Source: Pygmaiobacter massiliensis (GTDB taxonomy: Bacteria > Bacillota > Clostridia > Oscillospirales > Ruminococcaceae). Taken from it: a DNA stretch of 64,000 nucleotides. The notes under the pieces are model-generated. The model saw only the letters and a program-made list of their open reading frames with translations, did not search any database and was not told the DNA's origin. The stretch spans positions 1-64,000 of the forward strand of contig NZ_OAML01000002.1 in NCBI RefSeq assembly GCF_900199435.1, read 5' to 3'. The position numbers and the translations under genes are program-made. Shown here one piece after another: positions 45,484-55,001 of the stretch (its first letter is position 1; the number at the start of each line of letters is the position of its first letter).

Positions 45484-47649
45484 TTGGAAGAACTCATAAC
45501 CTATGATAAATTAAAAACGCTGATTGCGGACTCTGGCCGCAGTTATGACCTTGCGGTTATCGATAAGGCCTATGCTCTGGCAGAAAAAGCACACCGCGGT
45601 GTTGCAAGAAAAAGCGGGGAACCCTACATTACTCATCCGCTGAATGTAGCGGCTTTGCTGATTGACCTTGGGCTTGATACGGAAAGCATTGCGGCAGCAC
45701 TTTTGCACGATGTGGTAGAGGACACCGAGGTCAGCCTCGCCAATCTTAAATCTGAATTTGGTGAAGAGATTACTGCGCTGGTGGATGGCGTAACGAAGCT
45801 CGGCAAAATTACCTTTTCGACGATGGAAGAACAGCAGGCGGAAAACCTTCGTAAGATGCTGCTCGCCATGAGTCAGGACATTCGCGTCATGCTGATTAAG
45901 CTGTGCGACCGATTGCACAACATGCGGACGATGGACGCTATGCCGGAGCAAAAACGGCGTGACAAAGCACTGGAAACGATGGAGGTTTACGCCCCCATCG
46001 CGCACCGTCTTGGCATGAATAACGTGCAGGAAGAACTGGAAGACCACAGTTTGCAGTATCTGGATCCTGTCGGCTATGGTGACATCACCCACATGCTTTC
46101 GCAGAATGGCGGCGCACATCAGTTTGTACAGGATTTGGCAGACTTGATTCGCGAACGGCTTTCGGAAAATGGCATCGTCGATGCACAGCTTTCCAGCCGA
46201 ATTAAATCCGTTTATGGCATCTACCGCAAAATGTTCATCCAGAACAAAGAATTTGCGGAAATCTATGACGTTTATGCGCTGCGCATTATCGTAGAAAACG
46301 TGGGCGAGTGCTACAATGCACTGGGCATTATCCATGATATGTTCCACCCATTGCCAAATCGGTTTAAGGACTATATTTCCACCCCAAAACCGAATGGCTA
46401 CCAGTCGCTGCACACTACCGTGCTGGGCCATCAGGGGATACCCTTTGAGGTGCAGATTCGCACTTGGGAAATGCACCATACCGCAGAGTACGGCGTTGCT
46501 GCCCACTGGAAATATAAAGAGGGCATTCGCGGCGCAGATAAGCTGGAAGAACGGCTGGCCTGGGTTCGCCAGCTGTTAGAAAGCCAGCGCGATTCTGAAG
46601 ATGCAGTCGATTTACTGCGCAATATCAAATCGGAGCTTCTGCCCGAAGAGGTGTTCGTATTTACACCGCGCGGTGACGTAATTAACCTGCCCACAGGCGC
46701 TACCGTCATCGACTTTGCTTACGCGATTCATTCCGCAGTTGGCAACCGCATGACTGGCGCGAAGGTCAACGGCAGAATTGTGCCGATTGACCATAAAGTT
46801 GTTACCGGCGAGATTATTGAAGTTTTGACCGGTGCAAAAGATAAAGGCCCTTCGCGCGACTGGCTGTCTATCGTCACCACAAGTGAAGCGAAAAATAAAA
46901 TTCGCAGCTGGTTCAAAAAGGAACGGCGAGAAGAAAATATCCTCGAGGGTAAAACGGCGCTGGACCGCGAAATGCGGCGCAATCTCGTCACACTGCCCGA
47001 AGACAAATACGTCTCTTTTATGGAGGACATTGCCCGACGCCAGCGCATGAACAGTGCGGAAGAAATGTACGCTGCCATCGGTTATGGCGGCCTTCAAGTT
47101 TCGCGGCTGATGCCTAAAATCAAAGAGGAATATACAAAACTTATCAAAGCCAGCGACCCGGTGGAAACCTTCCAGCTGCCGATGAAAAAGCAGAAGAGCA
47201 GCGAGGGCGTTATTGTGGAAGGACTGGATAACTGCCTTGTTAAATTTGCAAAATGCTGCAACCCACTGCCGGGCGATGCTATCGTAGGCTTTATTACACG
47301 TGGCTTTGGCGTGTCGATTCATAAAAAAGACTGCCCCAATGTGCAGATTGGCATGAATTTGGACGACAACAGCCCGCGCTGGGTAAAAGCCTGGTGGGCA
47401 GATGGCGTGAAAGAGAGCTTTAAATCCACGCTTGAAATTACTGCGATGGATCGAGAATCTCTGATTGTTGATGTTTCCAGTTCGCTTGCCAATATGAAGG
47501 TGCCCATCTACTCTTTTGTGGCGCGCCAAACGGCAGACGGCCGCAACAATATCACGGTTACTGTGGGCATCAGCAATATCGACCACCTTGGGTCGGTTAT
47601 CACAAAGCTTAAAAAAGTCAAGGATGTAGTCGCGGTGAACCGCCTGTAA
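45484..47649 (+). CDS. relA: RelA/SpoT family (p)ppGpp synthetase/hydrolase
   Basis: 721 residues from TTG 45484, five bases after AGGTGA; GTG 45448 is too far upstream of that site. In order: HD hydrolase domain with AALLHDVVEDTEV (HDxxED intact), synthetase domain with DYISTPKPNGYQSLHTTV, TGS domain (EEVFVFTPRGDVINLP), a helical linker with CCNPLPGDAIVGFITRGFGVSIHKKDC, and a C-terminal ACT domain. Both catalytic domains look complete, so the protein should make and break the stringent-response alarmones. It follows recJ and precedes dtd, a conserved order in Firmicutes. Confidence 0.97.
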   Translation: MEELITYDKLKTLIADSGRSYDLAVIDKAYALAEKAHRGVARKSGEPYITHPLNVAALLIDLGLDTESIAAALLHDVVEDTEVSLANLKSEFGEEITALVDGVTKLGKITFSTMEEQQAENLRKMLLAMSQDIRVMLIKLCDRLHNMRTMDAMPEQKRRDKALETMEVYAPIAHRLGMNNVQEELEDHSLQYLDPVGYGDITHMLSQNGGAHQFVQDLADLIRERLSENGIVDAQLSSRIKSVYGIYRKMFIQNKEFAEIYDVYALRIIVENVGECYNALGIIHDMFHPLPNRFKDYISTPKPNGYQSLHTTVLGHQGIPFEVQIRTWEMHHTAEYGVAAHWKYKEGIRGADKLEERLAWVRQLLESQRDSEDAVDLLRNIKSELLPEEVFVFTPRGDVINLPTGATVIDFAYAIHSAVGNRMTGAKVNGRIVPIDHKVVTGEIIEVLTGAKDKGPSRDWLSIVTTSEAKNKIRSWFKKERREENILEGKTALDREMRRNLVTLPEDKYVSFMEDIARRQRMNSAEEMYAAIGYGGLQVSRLMPKIKEEYTKLIKASDPVETFQLPMKKQKSSEGVIVEGLDNCLVKFAKCCNPLPGDAIVGFITRGFGVSIHKKDCPNVQIGMNLDDNSPRWVKAWWADGVKESFKSTLEITAMDRESLIVDVSSSLANMKVPIYSFVARQTADGRNNITVTVGISNIDHLGSVITKLKKVKDVVAVNRL

Positions 47650-47718
47650 CGGCATGCCGCGCGGTGCGGGCGGAAGACCCGTAGCGCATGATTGCAATAG
47701 GAAAGGGAATACCGAATT

Positions 47719-48177
47719 ATGAAAGCTGTACTGCAGCGCGTAAAAAACGCGTCAGTCACCATCAACGGCGCAGAGACCCACACTATAGGGGAAGGCCTTT
47801 TGATTTTGCTGGGGGTTGCCGCCACCGATACACTGGACGATGCGAAGCTGCTTGCCAGAAAATGTGCCGAGCTACGTATTTTTGAGGATGAAAACGAAAA
47901 GCTGAACCTCTCTGCCCTCGATCTTGGATATGACATTATGATTGTGAGCAATTTTACGCTGCAGGCGGATACCAAAAAGGGACGCCGCCCCAGCTTTATT
48001 GCTGCCGCAAAACCGCCGCTTTCGGTAGAAGCATACGAGCTTTTCATCCAGTGCGTGCGAGAGGCAGGAATCTCCAAGGTGGAAACAGGAGAGTTTGGCG
48101 CAGAAATGCAAATTGCACTCGTCAATGATGGCCCGGTTACGCTGGTGCTGGATACCGAAGAGTGGAAGCGAAGCTGA
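47719..48177 (+). CDS. dtd: D-aminoacyl-tRNA deacylase
   Basis: 152 residues, normal length. It hydrolyses D-amino acids (and glycine from tRNA-Ala) mistakenly attached to tRNAs. MKAVLQRVKNASVTI at the N-terminus, the active-site SNFTLQADTKKGRRPSF and the C-terminal METGEFGAEMQIALVNDGPVT-like VETGEFGAEMQIALVNDG are all conserved. Placement directly after relA is the usual one. AAAGGG lies 12 bases before the ATG. Confidence 0.97.
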   Translation: MKAVLQRVKNASVTINGAETHTIGEGLLILLGVAATDTLDDAKLLARKCAELRIFEDENEKLNLSALDLGYDIMIVSNFTLQADTKKGRRPSFIAAAKPPLSVEAYELFIQCVREAGISKVETGEFGAEMQIALVNDGPVTLVLDTEEWKRS

Positions 48178-48246
48178 ATATTCTGCCTAAGAGGATAATC
48201 GGCGCCAGTGTAATGCGGTGCCGATGGTCAAGAAAGGAATAATAAT

Positions 48247-48819
48247 ATGAAGATTTTTCATTTAAATGCACCCGGCCCATATTACACAAACAGCTTCTTG
48301 CTGATTTCAGATGCCGGGAACGCCGTGATTGTAGACGCTGCCGCTGATTCTAAACTGTATCTGGGCGCGCTGAAAAAAAACAGGGCAAAGCTGGTTGCCA
48401 TTTTGCAGACGCATGGTCACCACGACCACGTAGGCTCGATTGATGTACTGCGCGACGAAACCGGCGCAAAAATGTACATTGCCCGCGGTGATGCCGAGCA
48501 GTTCGGCCTCTCTGCCGATGCATTTTTGACCGATGGCCAAAAGCTGAAGTTTGACGAGATGGAATTTACGGTCATTGCAACCCCCGGGCACACCCCGGGC
48601 AGTGTTTGCCTGCGCTGCGGCGAATATCTTTTTACCGGCGACACGCTCTTTTGCGGCGACATCGGCCGTACCGATCTGCCCGGCGGCAGCTTTACTCAAA
48701 TTCAAGAATCGCTTCACAAGTTATGTGAAGCAGTGCAGGACGATCCGCAGGTACTGCCCGGTCACGAGATGTTCTCGACGATGAAACAGGAGAAACTGCA
48801 CAATCGTTACCTGAGATAA
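48247..48819 (+). CDS. MBL-fold metal hydrolase (glyoxalase II-like)
   Basis: 190 residues. The metallo-beta-lactamase metal motif is QTHGHHDHVGSID, followed by TPGHTPGSVCLR, FTGDTLFCGDIGRTDLPGG and VLPGHEMFSTM, so all metal ligands of the glyoxalase II subfamily are present. It is shorter than true GloB (about 250) and lacks its glutathione-binding tail, so the substrate is unknown. This family often follows dtd and precedes hemZ in clostridia, as here. AAGAAAGGAAT precedes the ATG. Confidence 0.92.
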   Translation: MKIFHLNAPGPYYTNSFLLISDAGNAVIVDAAADSKLYLGALKKNRAKLVAILQTHGHHDHVGSIDVLRDETGAKMYIARGDAEQFGLSADAFLTDGQKLKFDEMEFTVIATPGHTPGSVCLRCGEYLFTGDTLFCGDIGRTDLPGGSFTQIQESLHKLCEAVQDDPQVLPGHEMFSTMKQEKLHNRYLR

Positions 48820-48839
48820 TTGCGAAAGGGGGTTGCCTT

Positions 48840-50288
48840 ATGCAGCTTTATATCGACGGCATGCCCTCGATTTACGAAACCGAAAATGTGACACGCTTAT
48901 TTTTGCGTCAGGTCACTGTAACAAGCGGATTTCCGCGCGCAAAAGATGACATTATTGTAGCGCGCGCCGGCAAATACCGCTTGCTTTGCGCAGTGCGCAG
49001 CAAAGGCCAATGTCTTGTTCGCACAGCACCGGCGGAAGCGGGCGAAGAGCAGGAATTTGCATTGGCACGTTTGCTCTATGGTCTGCTGAGTGAATTTACC
49101 GGCGCATGCCCACCATGGGGTGTATTAACCGGTGTGCGCCCGGTGCGCCTTGTGCACGAGCGCTGGAACCGCGGAGGAGACGATGCTGCGGTACGTGAAG
49201 AGTTTCGTATGAAATTTCTCGCGTCAGAGCAGAAAACTGAGCTTGCCCTCGCTACGGCACATGCGCAGCGCCCGATTATGGATGCATTGCCGCCACACAG
49301 CTGTAGCTTATATATCGGCATTCCTTTTTGCCCCTCTAGGTGCAGCTATTGCTCGTTCGTTTCCCGCACCATCGGCAGCGAAAAAAAGCTGGTAGCGCCC
49401 TATGTAGAAAAACTCTGTCTTGAAGTTCGCGACATTGCAGGGTATATCAGCAAGCTGGGGCTGCACCTTTGCACCATTTATATTGGTGGAGGTACGCCTA
49501 CCTCGCTTTCTGCGGATGAGCTGCGTATGTTAATGGGCACGGTGCGCGAATGCTTTGATATCGGCGCACTCGAAGAATACACCGTTGAAGCGGGACGCCC
49601 TGACTGTACCGATTTTGAAAAGCTTGCCATATTGCGTGAATATGGGGCGACTCGTATTTCCATCAATCCGCAGACCCTTTCGGATGAGGTGCTGGCCGCG
49701 ATTGGACGCAAGCACACGGCAGAAGATATTTATCGCTGCTATGAAGATGCGCGCCGAGCTGGGCATAACAATATCAATATGGACCTGATTGCCGGGCTGC
49801 CCGGAGATACCGTAGCAGGCTTTACGCAAAGTCTGCAAGGGGTCATCGCGATGGAACCTGAGAATATCACGGTGCATACGCTTACGTTAAAGCGCGCTTC
49901 GAATCTTGTAATCGACCACGCAGAAGACAGCTACGAAGACGTTGCGCGGATGGTAGAGAAAAACAGCTTGCTTACGGACGCAGGATATTTGCCCTATTAC
50001 CTCTACCGGCAGAAGGGTACTTTGCAAAATCTTGAAAATACGGGCTTTGCAAAACCTGGGTTTGAAGGACGGTATAATATCTACATCATGGAAGAGCTGC
50101 ACAGTATTTTTTCGGCCGGGGCAGGCGGTGTAACAAAGCTGCTCGCACCGGATACAAAGCGCATCGAACGGGTATTTAATTATAAATATCCGCAAGAATA
50201 CATCAGCGGGTTCGATACAATGCTGAAGCGAAAAGAAAGGATTGAGAGCTTTTATGCCAGCCATTTGGATTCCGAAACGTCTTGTTGA
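48840..50288 (+). CDS. hemZ: Oxygen-independent coproporphyrinogen III oxidase-like HemZ
   Basis: 482 residues. An N-terminal domain (about 1-155) specific to HemZ precedes a radical-SAM barrel whose cluster motif is FCPSRCSYCSF (about 164-174). YIGGGTPTSLSADEL and NINMDLIAGLPGDT are further HemN/HemZ signatures. In Bacillus HemZ acts in anaerobic haem synthesis, but no other haem gene is nearby and the true substrate is unknown. GAAAGGGGG precedes the ATG. The end of the gene overlaps the next start by 35 bases. Confidence 0.93.
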   Translation: MQLYIDGMPSIYETENVTRLFLRQVTVTSGFPRAKDDIIVARAGKYRLLCAVRSKGQCLVRTAPAEAGEEQEFALARLLYGLLSEFTGACPPWGVLTGVRPVRLVHERWNRGGDDAAVREEFRMKFLASEQKTELALATAHAQRPIMDALPPHSCSLYIGIPFCPSRCSYCSFVSRTIGSEKKLVAPYVEKLCLEVRDIAGYISKLGLHLCTIYIGGGTPTSLSADELRMLMGTVRECFDIGALEEYTVEAGRPDCTDFEKLAILREYGATRISINPQTLSDEVLAAIGRKHTAEDIYRCYEDARRAGHNNINMDLIAGLPGDTVAGFTQSLQGVIAMEPENITVHTLTLKRASNLVIDHAEDSYEDVARMVEKNSLLTDAGYLPYYLYRQKGTLQNLENTGFAKPGFEGRYNIYIMEELHSIFSAGAGGVTKLLAPDTKRIERVFNYKYPQEYISGFDTMLKRKERIESFYASHLDSETSC

Positions 50289-51186
50289 CATTGGTCTTGT
50301 CAACACTGCGGCACAAAGCCCCGAAAGCTTTGTCCGCCATTGTGAGATTGAATATGAAAGCCGTGTGCGCGCTGCCGCTAACGAGGTGCACGAGTCCGGC
50401 TGCCGCGTTGTTATGCTCACCGGCCCTTCTGCTTCGGGCAAAACCACAACAGCACACAAACTGTCTCAGCGCATTCAAGAGATGGGGCAGCCTTCCTGCG
50501 TGATTTCGCTGGACAATTTCTTTAAAAACCTCGATGAATATCCTCGCTTGCCCGACGGCACAAAGGATTACGAGAATATCACGGCCATTGATGTGCCGCA
50601 GATTGTGAAAAGCCTTGGCGAAATTATCAAGCAGGGGCATACAAAAATCCCTGATTTCGATTTTCTAAGCGAGATGCGCAAAGAAGAGTGGCTTGATATT
50701 TCGGTAGGCGAGGGCGTAGTAGTGGTAGAGGGCATTCATGCGCTGAACCCGCAGTTGACTGACACGCTGCCCCGCAACCAAATCTACAAGATTTATGCAG
50801 GCCTGCGGGAAGAGTACGCGCTGAAAGGCCAACGCACCCTTTCTACCCGCGAAATTCGGCTTGCACGCCGTCTTGTGCGCGACTATAAATTCCGTGGACA
50901 CAGCCCGGAAAAAACGCTCGAGATGTGGCCTGGTGTTTGCTCAGGCGAAGACCGCTTTATAAAAGTGTTTAAGCCGGAGGCTGATTTGCTGCTGGATACT
51001 TCGTTCAGCTACGAAATCTGCGCGCTGGCACCGCTGGTGCGAGAAACCTTCGAAGCTGTTGCAGAAAACAGCCCGGCGCACGACCGGATTGCGCAGCTGA
51101 TGCTGGAATTTGCGCCTTGCCGCTCAATCAGCCTCGACCTCATTCCGAAAAAGTCTATGCTGCAGGAATTTCTCAGCACCAACTAG
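50254..51186 (+). CDS. Uridine kinase-family nucleoside kinase
   Basis: 310 residues. The P-loop is MLTGPSASGKTTTAHKLS (about 55), followed by VISLDNFFKNLDEYPRLPDG, PDFDFLSEMRKEEW, VVVEGIHALNP and IRLARRLVRDYKFRGHSPEKT, typical of the uridine/phosphoribulokinase family. Unlike classical Udk (about 210 residues) it has extra N- and C-terminal parts. Related Firmicute proteins are annotated only as nucleoside kinase. ATG 50254 is used; TTG 50242 is possible. It begins inside the end of hemZ, so translation is coupled. Confidence 0.9.
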   Translation: MPAIWIPKRLVDIGLVNTAAQSPESFVRHCEIEYESRVRAAANEVHESGCRVVMLTGPSASGKTTTAHKLSQRIQEMGQPSCVISLDNFFKNLDEYPRLPDGTKDYENITAIDVPQIVKSLGEIIKQGHTKIPDFDFLSEMRKEEWLDISVGEGVVVVEGIHALNPQLTDTLPRNQIYKIYAGLREEYALKGQRTLSTREIRLARRLVRDYKFRGHSPEKTLEMWPGVCSGEDRFIKVFKPEADLLLDTSFSYEICALAPLVRETFEAVAENSPAHDRIAQLMLEFAPCRSISLDLIPKKSMLQEFLSTN

Positions 51187-51272
51187 TCCGCCGCATTGCG
51201 CCATTGGCGTGTTGCATAAATTGGAAGAGAACGTTTTTTACTATATTTAAGAGAACAGAAAGAAGGGGTATT

Positions 51273-51632
51273 ATGTCCGAATTCGACAAATGGCTCGCTA
51301 TGGGCAAAAACCTTGCCAACCGTGCAGCAGACACCGCGGGCGAAATCGTCACCAAAGGCAAAGAGAAAATTGACCGTGTAGCGCTGGAAAACCAGCTTTC
51401 GAAAGCACAGCGTCAACTGGGCGCGCTGGTCTATTCGCTCAAAAAGTCCGGCGAAGAGAATGACGACTTGATTAACCACTATGTAGAAGTGATTGCTGCG
51501 GTAGAAGCAAAGCTGAATGAGCAGGAAGCTCAGGAAGCAGAAAAATACTGCGTTTCCATTTGCCCCTCTTGTGGCGCGGAGGTCAGCAATGAGGCCGGGT
51601 TTTGCGCTCGTTGCGGGGCAAAACTTGACTAG
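51273..51632 (+). CDS. Small zinc-ribbon protein with coiled coil
   Basis: 119 residues. Residues 1-90 are helical and charged, with an early segment GKNLANRAADTAGEIVTKGKEKIDR and a coiled coil (about 37-90). The C-terminus is a zinc ribbon with two CxxC pairs: ICPSCGAEV and FCARCGAKLD. Such proteins are common and uncharacterised in clostridia. AGAAGGGG precedes ATG 51273. Confidence 0.85.
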   Translation: MSEFDKWLAMGKNLANRAADTAGEIVTKGKEKIDRVALENQLSKAQRQLGALVYSLKKSGEENDDLINHYVEVIAAVEAKLNEQEAQEAEKYCVSICPSCGAEVSNEAGFCARCGAKLD

Positions 51633-51879
51633 TTCCAAGCCAAAATTCTGGTATGTAACAGGGGCGGCACCTAAGCCGCGCAAAGCGAATCGCTCTGCGG
51701 CGGCTTTGGTGCCTGCTGCAAATGCAGAAAAAGCCCATCCAAGTCCGGATTAAGCCGCAGTAAACCGGGCAATATCCTTAAAGTCAAGAGAGAAAATTTC
51801 ACGCCGAAAAAGAATTTATTCAAATTCTCTTTCATTTTTGTGAAAACTGCTTGTCTTTGCCGAAAAAACGCGCAAACCC

Positions 51880-51908
51880 TTGCAACAGGCGGCTTTTTGC
51901 GGTATCAT
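51880..51908 (+). promoter_or_regulatory. Promoter of mazG
   Basis: TTGCAA (51880-51885), 17 bases, TATCAT (51903-51908), 68 bases upstream of the mazG start. Confidence 0.65.
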
Positions 51909-51975
51909 AGTAACATGTTTCAAATCGTACAAGTCGCATTTAAATCACTTTTTTGCATCGAAGGAGCCATATACT

Positions 51976-52767
51976 ATGGAGTTTTGTCAAAAAGAAAACT
52001 ACACGATTGCAGATTTGTTGACGATTGTTGCATTGCTGCGCGACCCTGACAATGGATGCCCGTGGGATAAGGTGCAAACCCACCACACAATTCGTATGAA
52101 CTTTATTGAAGAGACCTACGAAGTGGTGGATGCCATTGACGCAGAGGATACCGAAGGTCTTTGCGAAGAGCTGGGAGATATTCTGCTTCAAGTTGCTTTG
52201 CATACCCAGATGGAAGAAGAGCAAAATAACTTTAGCTTCAATGATGTCTGTGATGGCATCTGCAAAAAGCTGATTTATCGACACCCGCACGTTTTTGGCT
52301 CGGTAGAGGCAGATTCAGCCGATGAAGTGCTGAAAAACTGGAACGAGCTGAAAAAGACGGAAAAGAACCAAACGACGGTAACCTCACAGTTGAATGCTGT
52401 GCCGAAAGCGTTTCCGGCGTTGATGCGGGCGTCAAAGATTCAAAAACGAGCTGGCGCACTGGGGCTTGACTACCCGGATGCCGCCACCGCCCTGCAGGAC
52501 CTCGAAAGCGAGCTGAAAGAGCTTGCAGCGGCCCAAAGCCGCGACGAGAAAATGGACGAGCTGGGCGATGTGTTGTTCTCGGTAGTGAACACCGCGCGCA
52601 TGATGGGCATTGACCCCGAACTTGCGCTGACCCGCTCTACGGACAAGTTTGCCTCCCGCGCGAAGGCAGTAGAAACGATGGCCTCACACCAGAGCGATTC
52701 GCTTTCTGAGCTTTCACCTGAGCAGCTTGATGCCTTTTGGCAGCGCGCAAAACAATGTTTTCCCTAG
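51976..52767 (+). CDS. mazG: Nucleoside triphosphate pyrophosphohydrolase MazG
   Basis: 263 residues, a full two-domain MazG. The first MazG domain has LLRDPDNGCPWDKVQTHHTIR, EETYEVVDAID and EELGDILLQVALHTQ (EExxE metal site). The second has RAGALGLDYPD, DLESELKEL and MDELGDVLFSVVNTARMMGIDPE. It hydrolyses non-canonical NTPs. In B. subtilis the equivalent sequence is part of yabN, upstream of yabO (rqcP), yabP, yabQ, divIC and yabR, the same set that follows here. AAGGAG precedes ATG 51976. Confidence 0.95.
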   Translation: MEFCQKENYTIADLLTIVALLRDPDNGCPWDKVQTHHTIRMNFIEETYEVVDAIDAEDTEGLCEELGDILLQVALHTQMEEEQNNFSFNDVCDGICKKLIYRHPHVFGSVEADSADEVLKNWNELKKTEKNQTTVTSQLNAVPKAFPALMRASKIQKRAGALGLDYPDAATALQDLESELKELAAAQSRDEKMDELGDVLFSVVNTARMMGIDPELALTRSTDKFASRAKAVETMASHQSDSLSELSPEQLDAFWQRAKQCFP

Positions 52768-52823
52768 AGCAAGGTGCTCTCAAATGATAAAATTATTCTA
52801 TTTATTTTCTGGAGGTTATTATT

Positions 52824-53099
52824 ATGACAAAAGCAGATCTGGTCGCAGCAGTTGCAACCGAAGCTCAGCTCACCAAGAAAGATGCAGACAAAGCTGTTTC
52901 CGCAGTTCTCGACGCTATCACTGAAGCACTCGTGAAAGGTGACAAAGTTGCTTTGGTTGGCTTTGGTACTTTTGAGACCCGCAAACGCCCGGCTCGCACC
53001 GGTCGTAACCCCCGCACCAAAGAGACCATCGAAATCCCTGCAACCACTGCTCCCGCTTTCAAAGCTGGTAAAGCTCTGAAAGACGCTGTTGCGAAATAA
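52824..53099 (+). CDS. hup: DNA-binding protein HU
   Basis: 91 residues. MTKADLVAAVATEAQLTKKDADKAV begins the helical body, and GDKVALVGFGTFETRKRPARTGRNPRT is the DNA-gripping arm with the conserved RNP. HU bends and packages DNA. Codon choice is strongly biased, as expected for an abundant protein. GGAGG precedes the ATG and a terminator follows. Location between mazG and the cysS-rqcP-yab genes is common in clostridia. Confidence 0.98.
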   Translation: MTKADLVAAVATEAQLTKKDADKAVSAVLDAITEALVKGDKVALVGFGTFETRKRPARTGRNPRTKETIEIPATTAPAFKAGKALKDAVAK

Positions 53100-53116
53100 G
53101 AGAAAATAACACAGAT

Positions 53117-53147
53117 AAAAAGGACAGGCTTAGGCCTGTTCTTTTTT
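53117..53147 (+). terminator. Terminator after hup
   Basis: AAAAGGACAGGC pairs with GCCTGTTCTTTT around TTAG, ending in six T, 18 bases after the stop codon. Confidence 0.93.
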
Positions 53148-53245
53148 ATATGTAGTTTTTTAGTTAGCTATAACTATTTATAAAATGCGGCAAAGCCAAT
53201 ATCTTTTGAACCCGAAAAACAAAGATAAGATAGAGGAGAATTTGT

Positions 53246-53273
53246 TTGACAAAAAACACAAAACTGGTATAAT
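53246..53273 (+). promoter_or_regulatory. Promoter of the cysS T-box transcript
   Basis: Perfect TTGACA (53246-53251), 16 bases, perfect TATAAT (53268-53273). It sits just upstream of the T-box Stem I. Confidence 0.9.
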
Positions 53274-53289
53274 ATGACTTATATATAAA

Positions 53290-53531
53290 ATACGTTGACC
53301 GGGAAAAGTAAGACCCTGTGCAGGTGCCAGAGAAGGGAAGTCATTGGCTGAAAGCTTCCCCCACAAAGCCAGAGTACGAAATGCACCCGGTAGTACAGAC
53401 AGGGAAAGGCGAGTTTTGCCTAGTATCTGGCTGCGGGATGCCCCGTTATCGGCAAAAGAGTTAAAACCGAAGTGGAACCGCGGAATATTTCGCCTTCGTC
53501 TGTGTAAAACAGAAGAAGGCGTTTTTTTATT
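53290..53531 (+). ncRNA. T-box leader (tRNA-Cys) of cysS
   Basis: Stem I begins with ACCGGG (53298-53303), which pairs with CCCGGT (53386-53391), followed by AAAAGTAAGACC with the AGTA motif. The specifier TGC (Cys) at 53382-53384 is followed by A just before the closing helix, the canonical place. The T-box core AAGTGGAACCGCGG is at 53470-53483. A terminator hairpin (CGCCTTC with GAAGGCG, then seven T) ends near 53531. Uncharged tRNA-Cys should prevent termination and allow cysS expression. Confidence 0.95.
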
Positions 53532-53570
53532 TTAGCGGTCTTCGGCCTGATTCGAAAGGAATGGTTTTCA

Positions 53571-54953
53571 ATGAAGATTTTTAACACACTGACCCGTCAA
53601 AAGGACGAGTTCATCCCCATCAAAGAGGGCGAATACCGCATTTATGTTTGCGGCCCCACGGTTTACAACTTTATTCATGTAGGCAATGCCCGCCCGGTTT
53701 GCGTGTTCGATACGCTGCGCCGCTATCTCGAGTTCTTGGGCAATAAGGTCTACTATGTGTCTAACATTACTGACATCGACGATAAAATCATCAAAAAAGC
53801 AAACGAAGAGGGTACAACCTACGATGTGATTGCCCGTCGATATGAGCAGGAATATTTCACCGACTGCCGAGGCCTTAACGTAAAGCCTGCGACCGTACAC
53901 CCGCGTGCAACAGAGCACATTGACGAGATTCTCGCCATTACCAAAGATCTGGTAGATAAAGGCTTTGCTTATGTGGCAAACAACGGAGACGTTTACTTCC
54001 GTGCGCACAAAGACCATGACTACGGCAAGCTCTCCCATCAGCCGCTGGAGGACCTTGAGGCGGGTGCGCGCATTTCGGTGGGTGAAATCAAAGAAGACCC
54101 GATGGATTTTGCTGTGTGGAAGTCTTCTAAGCCCGGCGAGCCGGCATGGGCATCTCCGTATGGCCCGGGCCGTCCCGGCTGGCACATTGAGTGCTCTGCA
54201 ATGGCACGCCGCCATCTTGGAGATACCATCGACCTGCACTGCGGCGGTGTCGACCTGGTTTTCCCGCATCACGAAAACGAGATTGCCCAGTCCGAATGCG
54301 CAAATGGCTGCACCTTTGCAAACTACTGGATGCATAACGGCTTTTTGAACATCGACAACCATAAAATGAGCAAGAGCCTCAACAACTTCTTTACCGTGCG
54401 CGATGTGGCAGAGCAGGTTGGTTATGAGCCCATTCGCTTCTTCCTCATCAGCGGCCACTACCGCAGCCCGCTCAACTACACCAAAGAGGTTATTGAAAGC
54501 TGCAAAGCCAGCCTCGAGCGTCTGTACACCTGCCGCAACAATCTTGATTTTGCCATGGGAAACGCAAGCGGAGAAGGCAAAGAGCTGATTGCAAAAGCAG
54601 AAGCAGCGAAGGCTAAATTCATCGACGCGATGGACGATGACCTAAACACCGCAGATGCCATCGCAGCTGTGTTTGAGTTTGCGCGCGAGATTAACACACT
54701 GTCGGCAAGCGAGAGCAAAGAATCGCTGCAGGCTGCCGCAGATATGTTTGATTCTCTGACCGGAGTGCTCGGCCTTCTTTACAATCGCAATACTGATGAC
54801 GTGCCGGAGCATGTTAAATCTCTGGTTGCAGAGCGTACCGAAGTGCGCAAGGCGAAAAACTGGGCTCGTGCAGATGCCATCCGTGATGAGCTTGCCTCGC
54901 TTGGTTATGTGGTAGAGGATACCGCATCCGGACCGAAAATTGTTAGAAAATAA
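53571..54953 (+). CDS. cysS: Cysteine--tRNA ligase
   Basis: 460 residues, full length, class I synthetase. YVCGPTVYNFIHVGNARPVCVFD holds the zinc Cys and the HIGH-like HVGN. YGPGRPGWHIECSAMA, HCGGVDLVFPHHENEIAQSE (zinc ligands) and the KMSKS loop in HKMSKSLNNFFTVRD complete the catalytic site. A helical DALR-type domain ends the protein. GAAAGGAA precedes the ATG. Expression is controlled by the Cys T-box directly upstream. rqcP follows after 48 bases and may be co-transcribed. Confidence 0.98.
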   Translation: MKIFNTLTRQKDEFIPIKEGEYRIYVCGPTVYNFIHVGNARPVCVFDTLRRYLEFLGNKVYYVSNITDIDDKIIKKANEEGTTYDVIARRYEQEYFTDCRGLNVKPATVHPRATEHIDEILAITKDLVDKGFAYVANNGDVYFRAHKDHDYGKLSHQPLEDLEAGARISVGEIKEDPMDFAVWKSSKPGEPAWASPYGPGRPGWHIECSAMARRHLGDTIDLHCGGVDLVFPHHENEIAQSECANGCTFANYWMHNGFLNIDNHKMSKSLNNFFTVRDVAEQVGYEPIRFFLISGHYRSPLNYTKEVIESCKASLERLYTCRNNLDFAMGNASGEGKELIAKAEAAKAKFIDAMDDDLNTADAIAAVFEFAREINTLSASESKESLQAAADMFDSLTGVLGLLYNRNTDDVPEHVKSLVAERTEVRKAKNWARADAIRDELASLGYVVEDTASGPKIVRK

Positions 54954-55001
54954 CCTCGCTTTTGCGAACTTGCACTTTGCAAAAAGAGGTAGGAGAACAT
55001 T

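Noticed and set aside
45511-47697. Two long minus-strand frames opposite relA (331 and 361 codons)
   Set aside because: Antisense to a complete, strongly conserved RelA/SpoT protein. The translated products are His- and Cys-rich with no family features.
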